Part shown: piece after piece, positions 18,256 through 26,789 of the stretch | Numbering within the stretch: the first letter of the stretch is position 1 | Layout of the letters: each line of letters begins with the position of its first letter | Assembly: GCA_016207095.1 (NCBI GenBank) | Contig: JACQQF010000054.1 | Span: 1 to 64,000 of the forward strand | Direction: 5' to 3' | From: Candidatus Methylomirabilota bacterium | GTDB lineage: Bacteria > Methylomirabilota > Methylomirabilia > Methylomirabilales > Methylomirabilaceae | DNA: 64,000 nucleotides | Made by a program: the position numbers and the translations under genes | Notes under the pieces: model-generated | The model's input: the letters and a program-made list of their open reading frames with translations, nothing else | Databases searched by the model: none | What the model was told of the DNA's origin: nothing

Positions 18256-19254
18256 CTACAGCCGCGCCCCCCTGAGGTACTTGGCCGCATCCTCGGGCAG
18301 GACAGGATTGATGTAAAAGCCGGTCCCCCACTCGAACCCGGCAACCTTGGTGAGCGTCGGCATAATCTCCAGGTGCCAGTGATAGTGGTTTACCTCGGTC
18401 TCCTGGAGCGGCGAATTGTGAATCAGGTAATTATACGGCGGGTTGATCAGCACCTGGTCCATCCTGCCAAGGACCTCCTTCAACATCTGCGAGCAACTCA
18501 CCAGATCGGGTTTCTGCGCGTCCTGGAAGAACGGCTCGTGCGCTCTGGGCAATATCCAGCTTTCGAACGGGAAGCGTGACGCAAAGGGGGCGATCGCGAC
18601 GAACTCGTCGTTCAGGGCGATCACCCTGGTCTCCTGCTGCAGCTCCTGACGGACGATGTCACAATAGATGCACCGCTCCTTGTAGTCGAAATAGGCCTTC
18701 GCTCCATCCACCTCTTCTCTGGCCCGCTTGGGCACGATCGGGGTGGCGATAAGTTGGGAATGGGGGTGCTCCAACGAGGCGCCGGCCTGTTCCCCGTGGT
18801 TCTTGAAGATCAGGATGTATCGGAGACGATCATCTTTCCTGAGATCAAGAATCCGGTCCCGGTATGCCCATAGGACATCCTCCACCCGATCCTGAGGCAT
18901 GGCCGACAGAACGTCATCATGGTTGGGGGATTCGATGATGACCTCGTGAGCGCCGATCCCGTTCATCCTGTCGTAGATCCCGTCACCTTGCCGATCCAGT
19001 TCTCCTTCGATTTGAAGGGCAGGAAACTTGTTGGGAACGACGCGAACCTTCCAGCCCTGGCGATTGGGAAGACCCCCGTCCTTCCGGTAGGCCATGATCT
19101 CCGGAGGGGTTTTATCTTCGTTCCCGGGACAGAATGGGCAGAACCCCAACTGCTTTGGCGGCGGGGCGGCGGCAAAGTCCGAGGGACGCTTTCCGCGCTC
19201 TGTCGAGACGATGACCCAGCGCGACGTGATCGGATCCTTGCGAAGCTCGGGCAT
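18256..19254 (-). CDS. galT: Galactose-1-phosphate uridylyltransferase (GalT, HIT superfamily)
   Basis: The protein has 332 residues. The start at 19254 (MPELRKDP) has a purine-rich site upstream, and the longer frame is not needed. It transfers UMP from UDP-glucose to galactose-1-phosphate. The N-terminus has RKDPITSRWVIVSTERGKRP, and the zinc-site pair is in CPFCPGNE. The catalytic HPH motif sits in ASLEHPHSQLIATP, with Ser where many enzymes have Gly. A second conserved block, NHYHWHLEIMP, provides metal or structural His residues. It is a lone minus-strand gene with no other Leloir enzymes nearby. Related ADP-sugar phosphorylases in this family are an alternative. Confidence 0.85.
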   Translation of the reverse strand: MPELRKDPITSRWVIVSTERGKRPSDFAAAPPPKQLGFCPFCPGNEDKTPPEIMAYRKDGGLPNRQGWKVRVVPNKFPALQIEGELDRQGDGIYDRMNGIGAHEVIIESPNHDDVLSAMPQDRVEDVLWAYRDRILDLRKDDRLRYILIFKNHGEQAGASLEHPHSQLIATPIVPKRAREEVDGAKAYFDYKERCIYCDIVRQELQQETRVIALNDEFVAIAPFASRFPFESWILPRAHEPFFQDAQKPDLVSCSQMLKEVLGRMDQVLINPPYNYLIHNSPLQETEVNHYHWHLEIMPTLTKVAGFEWGTGFYINPVLPEDAAKYLRGARL

Positions 19255-19397
19255 CCGGTTTCGCTCCCCCTCTCCTCTCCAGGGAACGTCGCCCCTGAAG
19301 CAGCCGTACACTAGATCAGTTCACTAAAATTGTCAATGGGTCGAGGTCCAAGGATAGAGGATTGGGCGGTCCTCGTTCGAGGACCCAGACCACCCGA

Positions 19398-20408
19398 TCA
19401 CAGGTTGCTCTCGCTAGCCTTCAGGCGGGCCACGGCCCCCCTCAACAGCGTCACAACGGCCCGTTGCAATTTGAGCGAAAGGGCGTCCACGGTCAACCGC
19501 CGCTGCGCCGAGATCCCGTCCCTGGCCCCTGCCAAGACGCAGGCCTTGAGCATCCTGGTCTCATCCTTCGGGTGGTGAAGGAGTCGAGCATCGCCCAAGC
19601 GAATCGCGAGGCCGGCAACCATCGCGTAGGCGCCCCAGTTGGAGACCGACGCGACCACCACGACCTCGGCTGGCACCGTGCACGTGATGGTTGATCTGCA
19701 TGGACAGGCACAGGGACGGGCCAGAGACGCGATCCGAGAGCGGCGGGTCATGATCGAGCCGAAGCCCAGTTCATTGCCCCTGTCACCCACGCCGATGGTC
19801 AGGACACCTCGCCGCCTGGCAAGCGTGAGCAGAGACTCGACCCCGGCATGGGCCGCAGTGACATCTTCGCCCATCACATTGTGGGTGACTCCCCGGCTGT
19901 TCGGCCCCAGCCGCTCGATCGAGATGATTGCCACCGGGCTCACACGATCCCAAAGAGCAGCGGCGGCGCGTGTAGCGGAATTGCGGCGGGACGGGAAGGG
20001 CGCATACCGGACAGCCCTCCGCCACGAGCCGTCGCCCGCGCTGTCGGCCAGCGCGTCCAGTGTCGCCATGATCGGCCCCCGAAACCGAGCCTCAGCCACG
20101 ACAAGGGGACGCGTCCCGAAGGCCAGGACTAATCCGCGAGCCAGCACCGCGGCGCCCAGCGGGCCGTCGGTCTCGCCCCGCGGCAAGCGCGGCGGCGCGC
20201 CTGCGCCGGTCAGCAGCAGCACGGCCGCCCCGGGGTGAAGGGTGGCCTCGAGCCGTCTGGCCGAGGCGGCACAGAGCGGTTCTCCTGCCAGGCTGCGGGC
20301 GGCCTTATAGAGCCTGGCGAGCTCCCTCGCTCGCCCCGTCACTCCCGCGCCGCCGAGGAGACAGATCCGATCGATCGTCTCTAGAATTCGAGACGGCGCC
20401 ACCCTCAT
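19398..20408 (-). CDS. DUF4392 protein, D-glutamate cyclase-like
   Basis: The protein has 336 residues. It overlaps the preceding lipoprotein gene by 4 nt (ATGA), so it is translationally coupled at the end of the pxpA-pxpB-pxpC operon. The signature GVGDRGNELGFG, together with IERLGPNSRGVTHNVMGEDV, matches the DUF4392 domain that forms the C-terminal half of the mitochondrial D-glutamate cyclase DGLUCY. That enzyme turns D-glutamate into 5-oxo-D-proline. Linkage to 5-oxoprolinase genes supports a role in the same chemistry (inference). The N-terminal half of the eukaryotic protein is DUF1445, and a DUF1445 gene lies separately at 44037. Confidence 0.8.
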   Translation of the reverse strand: MRVAPSRILETIDRICLLGGAGVTGRARELARLYKAARSLAGEPLCAASARRLEATLHPGAAVLLLTGAGAPPRLPRGETDGPLGAAVLARGLVLAFGTRPLVVAEARFRGPIMATLDALADSAGDGSWRRAVRYAPFPSRRNSATRAAAALWDRVSPVAIISIERLGPNSRGVTHNVMGEDVTAAHAGVESLLTLARRRGVLTIGVGDRGNELGFGSIMTRRSRIASLARPCACPCRSTITCTVPAEVVVVASVSNWGAYAMVAGLAIRLGDARLLHHPKDETRMLKACVLAGARDGISAQRRLTVDALSLKLQRAVVTLLRGAVARLKASESNL

Positions 20409-20851
20409 TGAAGGCTGACGGTGACCCGCCCCCGTAACTTGTTGCTCGTGTGACCCTGCTCGTCAACCACGAACACCTCGAAGATCCGGATTCCCTCGGT
20501 GTCCCACTTGAAGGTGGCTCCAGCCGAGCCGACAGCCCTGCCGTACTTCTCCCCTTTCAGGTTCAGGACGGTCGCCGCAAGGGCCGGGGTATAGACCCAT
20601 TCCCGGACTTCGGAAGGGTAGATTCGGGCTTCGACAAGATCGGCGTCGGTGTCTTCGAAGTCAAAGGTCAGCGCGACGTCCTCTCCGACCCTCACCTTTT
20701 CGGGTTCGATCCGGAGATTCGAGATGGTCGGGACTCCCGGGCCCGGTAGCGTCGGTTCTATCCGCCAGGTTGGGCACGCAGAAAGCGCGACGGCCAGGCC
20801 GATGACCAGCAGCGCCCGCTTCACCGCATCACGTCCTTGACGGTCACTCAT
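20405..20851 (-). CDS. Putative lipoprotein, unknown function, within 5-oxoprolinase operon
   Basis: The protein has 148 residues. It starts at 20851, overlapping the pxpC stop (ATGA), and its own stop overlaps the next start. The N-terminus is basic, then LLVIGLAVALSACP, a plausible lipobox cleavage at Cys. The mature part resembles a single Ig-like/PKD-type beta domain (VRVGEDVALTFDFEDTDADLVEARI). Tight coupling on both sides says it belongs to the operon, but no enzyme motif is visible. It is odd for a cytosolic amino-acid pathway to carry a lipoprotein. Confidence 0.7.
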   Translation of the reverse strand: MSDRQGRDAVKRALLVIGLAVALSACPTWRIEPTLPGPGVPTISNLRIEPEKVRVGEDVALTFDFEDTDADLVEARIYPSEVREWVYTPALAATVLNLKGEKYGRAVGSAGATFKWDTEGIRIFEVFVVDEQGHTSNKLRGRVTVSLQ

Positions 20852-21936
20852 GTCTCCTCTCCACCTTCTGGCTTCCGGCCTGCCTGTTCCTGAACGCTGA
20901 CCCGGTAGGTCCCCTCCCCGCCTTTCACGCTCACGCGATACGATCTGTCCTTGAGCTGCAGGATGTAGCTGGGATGCGCTCCTCCGCTCTGCCATGTCTG
21001 CGGCAGCGCCTGAATCTTCGCCTCGTATCTCCTCAGGCTGGCCTGGGCCTCCTCCACTGACATCTGGCGAAAGCGAACCACCTGGCCCGGCGTAGCCTGG
21101 GCCAATCGGTACACGTCTTCTCTGAGAACTACCGCAATCTTCGCGTAGCCGCCGGTCGTCTGGCGGTCGGCCAGCAAGATGATCGGCTGGCCATCCGCTG
21201 GGACCTGAATCGCGCCCAAGGGAATCGAGTCGGATATGACGTCCGCGCCTGACCGATGAAGGATCGGCGGTCCCTGCAACCTCACGCCCATCCGATCCAT
21301 CTCAGGCATGAGACGATACGTTCCCGTCAAAAACGTGCGAATCCCCTCGGGGGTGAAGCGGTCGTCTTGAGGCCCAAGGGTCACCCGCAGTGTGAGCGCC
21401 TCGCCCAGTGGGCTCAACCATCCCTGTGGAAGCCGGCGCCCTTTGATCCCCACGGGTCGCGTCCCCACCGCGCCGACCGCCAGGATATCGCCACGACGCA
21501 GCGCGCGACCCTGAAAGCCGCCAAAGGCTGCAGGCAGGCAGGTGGAACGGCTCCCCAGCATCAGTGGGACATCGATCCCGCCGTCAACAGCCAGATAGGC
21601 GCGCAGTCCCCGCCGCGCTCGCCCCAGGTCAAGGAGCTGACCGCTCCGGATCTCTGTGGCCGCACCACACTCGACCGGTCTGCCGTCTATGAGCGGCTCC
21701 ATATCCGGCCCGACGATCGCAATGACTGAATCGGCGAGCGCGCGAAGGGCAGGCCCTTCTCCCGTCGCCTCCAATCCGGCCGCCCCCTCCTCGTTGCCAA
21801 CAAGCAGATTGGCCGCCCTGAGGGCTGTCTGATCCATTGCGCCTGAGGAGGGCACTCCGTATTTCTGACACCCGATCCTTCCCAGATCCTGGACGGTGGT
21901 CAGTAATCCGGGCTTGACAACCTCAAGGGCATCCAT
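20848..21936 (-). CDS. pxpC: 5-oxoprolinase subunit C (biotin-dependent carboxyltransferase AHS2 family)
   Basis: The protein has 362 residues when started at the ATG at 21936 (MDALEVVKPGLLTTVQDLGR), 5 bp after pxpB ends. The longer frame overlaps pxpB and has no family similarity. PxpABC hydrolyses 5-oxo-L-proline to L-glutamate with ATP. Family hallmarks are TVQDLGRIG, GVPSSGAMD, RAYLAVDGGIDVP and a late QTTGGYAKIA. It is coupled downstream to the lipoprotein gene. A urea carboxylase-like assignment (AHS2) is excluded by linkage to pxpA and pxpB. Confidence 0.92.
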   Translation of the reverse strand: MDALEVVKPGLLTTVQDLGRIGCQKYGVPSSGAMDQTALRAANLLVGNEEGAAGLEATGEGPALRALADSVIAIVGPDMEPLIDGRPVECGAATEIRSGQLLDLGRARRGLRAYLAVDGGIDVPLMLGSRSTCLPAAFGGFQGRALRRGDILAVGAVGTRPVGIKGRRLPQGWLSPLGEALTLRVTLGPQDDRFTPEGIRTFLTGTYRLMPEMDRMGVRLQGPPILHRSGADVISDSIPLGAIQVPADGQPIILLADRQTTGGYAKIAVVLREDVYRLAQATPGQVVRFRQMSVEEAQASLRRYEAKIQALPQTWQSGGAHPSYILQLKDRSYRVSVKGGEGTYRVSVQEQAGRKPEGGEET

Positions 21937-21941
21937 TGTCC

Positions 21942-22649
21942 TTAGTGTCGTGCTTCGGTCGTTGCCTCTTGGGACTCTCGCTGCGGACTCTGCACGAATC
22001 GTACCGTGTCTCCCGGAAGGATCGGTGTCGGGATCTGGCGTGATGGATCGAAGAGACAGAGAGAGGTGCGCCCGATGATTCGCCACCCGCCCGGGCTCTC
22101 GAGGGGATACACGCCGGTCTGCGTCCCGGCGATTCCAATCGACCCGGCCGGTACCTTGAGGCGCGGCGTGTGAAGTCGAGGGACCGAGAGCCGTTCCGAT
22201 AACCCACCCAGGTAAGGAAATCCCCCGGTAAAACCCAGCATGTAGACATGGTAGAGCGGCTCAGTATGCAGACGGATCACCTCATCCTCTGAGAGGCCCG
22301 TGTGGCGGGCAACGAACTCGAGGTCAGGCCCGCATTCGCCCCCGTAGACCGTGGGGATCTCCACCACACGTGATCCATGCTCCACCTGGTCCAGTGTTAA
22401 GCAAAGAAGCGCGTCAATGTTCTCCTTCAGGGCACCCCGGCCGATCCTGAGTGGATCGTAGTAGATCGCCAATGATCGATAGGTGGGGACAGCCTCTTGG
22501 ACACCCGCAAGGCCGGCCCGCTCGACAGCCAAACAGAGGGCACGGACTTGCAGGTTCAACGCGACATCGATCCGGTCTCCCAGCTCCACGACCAGGCAAC
22601 TCTCCCCGGCATCGATAAACCTAACCCCGATCCGAGAGTCACGTGACAC
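21942..22649 (-). CDS. pxpB: 5-oxoprolinase subunit B (AHS1/KipI family)
   Basis: The protein has 235 residues. It is a partner of PxpC in the ATP-dependent 5-oxoprolinase. The signatures YMLGFTGGFPYLGGL, PRLKVPAGSIGIAG and YPLESPGGW are characteristic of AHS1 domains. It sits directly before pxpC and is separated from pxpA by 183 bp that hold a MITE-like element, so the operon has probably been split or is read through the element. Confidence 0.93.
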   Translation of the reverse strand: MSRDSRIGVRFIDAGESCLVVELGDRIDVALNLQVRALCLAVERAGLAGVQEAVPTYRSLAIYYDPLRIGRGALKENIDALLCLTLDQVEHGSRVVEIPTVYGGECGPDLEFVARHTGLSEDEVIRLHTEPLYHVYMLGFTGGFPYLGGLSERLSVPRLHTPRLKVPAGSIGIAGTQTGVYPLESPGGWRIIGRTSLCLFDPSRQIPTPILPGDTVRFVQSPQRESQEATTEARH

Positions 22650-22704
22650 CTAACGACCTCCGAAACGTCTTGCGCAGACCTCGGCGTTTTGCGACGGTAC
22701 CAGC

Positions 22705-22811
22705 CTAGTGCCGTTCCAACTTTTTCGGAGAGATACTGACGCTATGCAGAGGCCGATTAAGTTGCCCACACATCATGGTGTCGCGATCCCAAATAGTTGG
22801 AACGGCACTAG
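22705..22811. mobile_element. MITE-like element, copy 1 (17-bp terminal inverted repeats)
   Basis: Terminal repeats CTAGTGCCGTTCCAACT face each other exactly; in this copy the match extends to 20 bp (22702-22721 with 22795-22814). The element is 107 bp long with no coding capacity and lies between pxpA and pxpB. Copy 2 at 24257 has the same ends and length but a mostly different interior. Confidence 0.75.
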
Positions 22812-22832
22812 GCTCTCATTGTCGGTTCGGGG

Positions 22833-23609
22833 CTAACCGACAATGAGTTCCCCCAGCGGGACGGCCGCGACCCCAGCCACGCCCATCCGCTCCCGCAGCC
22901 GGTTTGCGATTGCCGCCGCGCTTGGCGTGTCACCATGCAGACAAACGGTGTCCACCGCGATGGCGATGGTCTTCCCGGTAACGGCTCGCACCTTCCCGTC
23001 CACCATCATCAACACCTGATCGGCTACCACGTCGGGATCGGTGAGGAGCGCCCCAGGCAGTCGTCGAGAGATCAGGCTCCCATCCTCGTTGTAGGCCCGA
23101 TCTCCAAACCCTTCCCTCGCAACCTTCAGCCCAGCTTGCTGCCCGGCTCTTAAAAGCTCAGAGTCAGGAGGACCGACCAGGATCAATGTGGGATCAGCTT
23201 CGGCAACCGCCTGCGCGATCTCCTGCGACAGCGATCGGTCCTTCACGGCAGCGTTGTACAGAGCCCCATGAGGTTTGACGTGTTGCAGCCGAAGCCCCTC
23301 GGCGTGAGCAAAGGCGGCCAGCGCGCCGATCTGGTAGAGAAGATAGTCCCTGGTCTCCCCCGACGAAAGCTGCATCGGCCGCCGGCCGAACCCGAGCAGG
23401 TCGGGGTAGCCGGGGTGCGCACCAATCCTCACGTCGTGGGCCTTTGCGAGCATGACCGTCCGCCGCATCACCCGCGGATCTCCCGCGTGCCACCCGCACG
23501 CGATATTCGCGGAGGTGATATGCGGCATCAGGGCCTCGTCGTCGCCCATTGCCCAGGCGCCGTAGCTCTCACCCATATCACAATTCAGATCGATCTTCAT
23601 CACGGTCAT
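22833..23609 (-). CDS. pxpA: 5-oxoprolinase subunit A (LamB/YcsF family)
   Basis: The protein has 258 residues. It is the catalytic lyase-type subunit of the PxpABC 5-oxoprolinase. The family signature is complete: KIDLNCDMGESYGAW, HITSANIACGWHAGDP, GAHPGYPDLLGFGRR and VKPHGALYN. It is the first gene of the operon and is followed by a MITE and then pxpB. The start could be either of two close Met codons (residue 1 or 4); I kept the first. Confidence 0.95.
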   Translation of the reverse strand: MTVMKIDLNCDMGESYGAWAMGDDEALMPHITSANIACGWHAGDPRVMRRTVMLAKAHDVRIGAHPGYPDLLGFGRRPMQLSSGETRDYLLYQIGALAAFAHAEGLRLQHVKPHGALYNAAVKDRSLSQEIAQAVAEADPTLILVGPPDSELLRAGQQAGLKVAREGFGDRAYNEDGSLISRRLPGALLTDPDVVADQVLMMVDGKVRAVTGKTIAIAVDTVCLHGDTPSAAAIANRLRERMGVAGVAAVPLGELIVG

Positions 23610-23846
23610 GGCCTGCTGACTTGCTGATCTAGTTCTGCAACTACGACTCCACCAAATACAGGAGGGCAGGCGCGAGCATCACGATCCGAGCAACTCCCTG
23701 ACACGAGACGTGTTGACATGGCGTGGATTTTACAATACTGTCGCACGTAGTCAAAAGATTTCGGAGGAAACAGACTCTTCGGAGCTTGCAACCCTGTTGA
23801 ACCCCTTTCAGCATCCTGCTGATGCCAATCGTATAAGGAGGCAGTC

Positions 23847-24260
23847 ATGGCTGACACGATCCGTCGCGTCGATTACTTCTACATTCTCACACCGAACAGG
23901 CCCGGAGCGGCGGCGCGGGTGCTGAAGGCGCTCAAGGACGCCAGGATCAATCTGTTGGCCTTCTCCGGCTTTCCCAAGGGCCGACGCGCCCAGCTCGATT
24001 TCATTCCCGCCAACCCGGCCGCCTTGGTGAAGGCCGCCAAGAGAGCTGGGTGGAAACTCAGTGCGAAGAAGAGCGGGTTCCTCATCCAGGGCGCGGATCG
24101 ACCTGGCGCCGTTGCCGATATCCTGGGCAAGCTGGCAGATGCGAAGATCAACGTGACCGCCGTCGATGCCGTGTGCGCCGGGGCAGATCGCTACGGCGCG
24201 ATCCTCTGGGTCAAGCCGCCGGACCTCAAGCGCGCCGCCAAAGCCCTTGGCGCTACCTAG
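23847..24260 (+). CDS. ACT-domain regulatory protein
   Basis: The protein has 137 residues, with AAGGAGG 6-7 nt before the ATG. Two ACT-like segments are visible: DYFYILTPNRPGAAARVLKAL near residue 9, and FLIQGADRPGAVADILGKLA near residue 78. Such stand-alone tandem ACT proteins bind small ligands, often amino acids. It is divergent from pxpA with a 237-bp spacer. Its stop codon TAG lies inside the left end of MITE copy 2, so the element may have created or replaced the original C-terminus. Confidence 0.8.
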   Translation: MADTIRRVDYFYILTPNRPGAAARVLKALKDARINLLAFSGFPKGRRAQLDFIPANPAALVKAAKRAGWKLSAKKSGFLIQGADRPGAVADILGKLADAKINVTAVDAVCAGADRYGAILWVKPPDLKRAAKALGAT

Positions 24261-24364
24261 TGCCGTTCCAACTATTTGCGCCAAAATGGTGAGGCTAGGC
24301 AAAGCGATCGTTCTTAGCAGGACTGCTGTCGGCGATTAGCCGCAACAAGTTGGAACGGCACTAG
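24257..24364. mobile_element. MITE-like element, copy 2
   Basis: The 17-bp terminal repeats CTAGTGCCGTTCCAACT and its reverse complement are identical to copy 1; the element is 108 bp long. It overlaps the stop codon of the ACT gene. The following 250 bp up to the fba stop show no gene or obvious signal. Confidence 0.75.
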
Positions 24365-24615
24365 CAGGATATCACAGTCCCGGATGGGATGGTCATTGGC
24401 ATCCTTGCGTTCGTCGTTCGGAAGCTGGTCACTGGATAGGCGCCGGATGGTGGAGGGGGAAATAGAGAGGATGGCCTCACGGTGCTGATGGCCACAGTCG
24501 CTCGGGCTTAGGCTGGCAGGTTAGGGGGCGCCCCGAGATGATCTGTGAGGATTGACCGCCGGATACTACGGTCTGTCGACGCCTGTGTCGATCGCAGGCG
24601 CTGTCATCGATCCGC

Positions 24616-25542
24616 CTATTGCATCTCCCCGGCGTAGATCTTCATGATCCTTGTGAGCAGATCGATCGCGTCCGATCGCCTGCGCTGGAACGAGTTGCGG
24701 CCGATGATCGTCCCGAACCCTCCGCCATCGCGAATCGCTCGGATCTCCTCCAGCACGGCGTTATCGTCCGCCTTCGCAGCCCCGCCCGAAAAGATCACAA
24801 TACGACGCCCGTCGAAGGCGCTCTGGACCACATGCCGGACGCGATCTGCCAAGGTCCCGATCGGGACCTTGGCCTTCTCGTACACCTTCTTGGCCTCTGG
24901 CAGTTCGATGTGAGCGCTGGGCAGCTTCACCTTGATGAGATGCGCGCCAAGCTGCGCGGCGATCTGCGCCGCGTAGGCCACGACATCGATTGCCGTCTCC
25001 CCCTCCTTGGTCAGGTCTGACCCGCGCGGATAGGACCAGCAGACTGCGACCAGCCCGGAGGCCTTGGCCTCCGCGGCGATCTCGCGAAACTGCTGGTACA
25101 TCGCGGTGCAATTGGCGGACCCTGGATAGATCGTGAAGCCGACCGCGACACACCCAAGCCGCAGGGCGTCCTTGACGCTCCCGGTCACTGCCGAGAGCGG
25201 ATCTTTCTCGTCATGCAACACATCGTGGTTGTTGAGCTTCAGGATCATTGGGATCCGGCCGGCGAAGTCCGCAGCGCCCGCTTCGATGAAGCCGAGCGGC
25301 GCGGCGTATCCGTTGCAACGAGCCTCGATCGCGAGCTCGAAGTGATAATGCGGGTGATACGCCGGCGGGTTGACCGCGAAGCTGCGCGCCGGGCCGTGTT
25401 CAAAGCCCTGATCCACCGGCAACATCACCAGACGGCCCGTGCCGGAGAGGTAGCCATGGTTCAGCAGGCGCGCCAGGTTCGTCAGGGTTCCCGGATTGTC
25501 GCTGCTGTACCAGCCAAGAATCTCACGGATACGTTTGTTCAT
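24616..25542 (-). CDS. fbaB: Class I fructose-bisphosphate aldolase (DhnA/FbaB type)
   Basis: The protein has 308 residues. It interconverts fructose-1,6-bisphosphate with dihydroxyacetone phosphate and glyceraldehyde-3-phosphate. It belongs to the archaeal/bacterial DhnA class I group: VMLPVDQGFEHGP near the N-terminus, the Schiff-base Lys region AHLIKVKLPS, and the phosphate-binding end FSGGAAKADD and GGGFGTIIGRNSFQR. It lies downstream of rpiA-fbp on the same strand with a 215-bp gap containing a repeat, so the three form a gluconeogenic/Calvin-cycle neighbourhood. Confidence 0.93.
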   Translation of the reverse strand: MNKRIREILGWYSSDNPGTLTNLARLLNHGYLSGTGRLVMLPVDQGFEHGPARSFAVNPPAYHPHYHFELAIEARCNGYAAPLGFIEAGAADFAGRIPMILKLNNHDVLHDEKDPLSAVTGSVKDALRLGCVAVGFTIYPGSANCTAMYQQFREIAAEAKASGLVAVCWSYPRGSDLTKEGETAIDVVAYAAQIAAQLGAHLIKVKLPSAHIELPEAKKVYEKAKVPIGTLADRVRHVVQSAFDGRRIVIFSGGAAKADDNAVLEEIRAIRDGGGFGTIIGRNSFQRRRSDAIDLLTRIMKIYAGEMQ

Positions 25543-25616
25543 GCTGGTCTCCCTCCTGTGATCTATGCCTCCGGGTAAGGTGAGTGCAATAGTAAACGCA
25601 TTACACTATGTTGCAT

Positions 25617-25725
25617 TGTCATTGCGAGCGACCGACGGGAGCGCGGCCATCTCAGCCCTCCCGCTGCGAGATTGCTTGTATACCGGGGACTCCACTCGGC
25701 TGTCTGCGTCAGCCTCGCAATGACA
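25617..25725. repeat. TCATTGCGAG-type dispersed inverted repeat
   Basis: TGTCATTGCGAG at the left pairs with CTCGCAATGACA at the right, 109 bp overall, non-coding, between fbp and fbaB. A related, internally altered copy is at 46702-46838 and a fragment is near 32736. Confidence 0.7.
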
Positions 25726-25757
25726 CCTCTTTCAATGGGCTTGCATTAGGTCATTCA

Positions 25758-26789
25758 CTAGCGCTGCCCCCGGTAGAACTCCTCGACAAGTGCGACGTCA
25801 TCGGCGCTGCCGATGATCACCGGCACACGCTGGTGATACTCTGACGGCTGGATGTCCAGAATCCGCTCGGTCCCGGTGCTGGCTCGGCCACCCGCCTGCT
25901 CCACGACATACCCCATCGGCGCCACCTCATAGAGAAGCCGGAGCTTTCCCGAGGCCTTCCTCCCCCCGCCCACCTCTCCCGGGTACATGAAGAGCCCGCC
26001 TTCGATCAGCGTGCGATGGATGTCCGCCACCATCGAGCCGACATAGCGGTGCGAGTAGGGACGGCCAGTGGCCTTGTCCGGTGCGCTCAGATAATCGACA
26101 GCCCGCCGAGTCTGTTCCGACCACCGGTGATAGTTCCCCTGGTTCACACTGTAGATCTTGCCTCGCTGCGGGATCCTGATGGCCGGGTGAGACAGCACAT
26201 ACTCGCCGATCGTCTGGTCCAATGTAAAGCCGTGCACCTCCCGGCCCGCAGAGTAGACAAAGACGGTGCTTGGGCCATACATGACATAGCCGGCCGCCAC
26301 CTGCTCGTTGCCCTTCTGCAGGACATCCGTCGCCACGTGATCCCTTCCCTGTCCGCGCCGGCGCCGCACCGAAAAGATCGTCCCGACTGTGCCGTTGACG
26401 TCGATGTTCGACGAGCCATCGACAGGATCGATGCAGACCACGTAACTCCCGTCGAGGCAGTTGCGATCGAAGTGAAGCGGCTCCTCCATCTCCTCCGAGA
26501 CCATCGTGCAGACGAGCCGCGTCTCCTTCATCGCATTCACTAACACCTCGTTCGACCAAAGGTCGAGATGTTTCATCTGCTCGCCCTGAATATTGACTTC
26601 CCCGGTGGTTCCCAACCTCCCAACAAGCGCCGCTTGGTTCACCTCGTGCGCGATGACCTTCGAGGTCAGCCCGATCTGCAAGAGCAGCGCTCTCAGTTCG
26701 CCATCCGGGAATTTCTGTCGGTCATCCAAGAGATGACGAGCAAGGGTGATGCCTTTATCGATCATCTGGCCTTCATTCCCTGTCGTCAT
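25758..26789 (-). CDS. fbp: Fructose-1,6-bisphosphatase class I
   Basis: The protein has 343 residues. It dephosphorylates fructose-1,6-bisphosphate in gluconeogenesis and, if present, the Calvin cycle. The metal and substrate signature DPVDGSSNIDVNGTVGTIF is intact. YSVNQGNYHRW, YVGSMVADIHRTLIEGG and KLRLLYEVAPMGYVVEQAGG are all typical. Its start overlaps the rpiA stop by 4 nt (ATGA), so the two are translationally coupled. Confidence 0.96.
   Translation of the reverse strand: MTTGNEGQMIDKGITLARHLLDDRQKFPDGELRALLLQIGLTSKVIAHEVNQAALVGRLGTTGEVNIQGEQMKHLDLWSNEVLVNAMKETRLVCTMVSEEMEEPLHFDRNCLDGSYVVCIDPVDGSSNIDVNGTVGTIFSVRRRRGQGRDHVATDVLQKGNEQVAAGYVMYGPSTVFVYSAGREVHGFTLDQTIGEYVLSHPAIRIPQRGKIYSVNQGNYHRWSEQTRRAVDYLSAPDKATGRPYSHRYVGSMVADIHRTLIEGGLFMYPGEVGGGRKASGKLRLLYEVAPMGYVVEQAGGRASTGTERILDIQPSEYHQRVPVIIGSADDVALVEEFYRGQR

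Noticed and set aside
23610..23846. Riboswitch-like leader before the ACT gene
   Set aside because: I looked for a structured element in the 237-bp spacer and saw no consistent stem pattern of a known riboswitch class.
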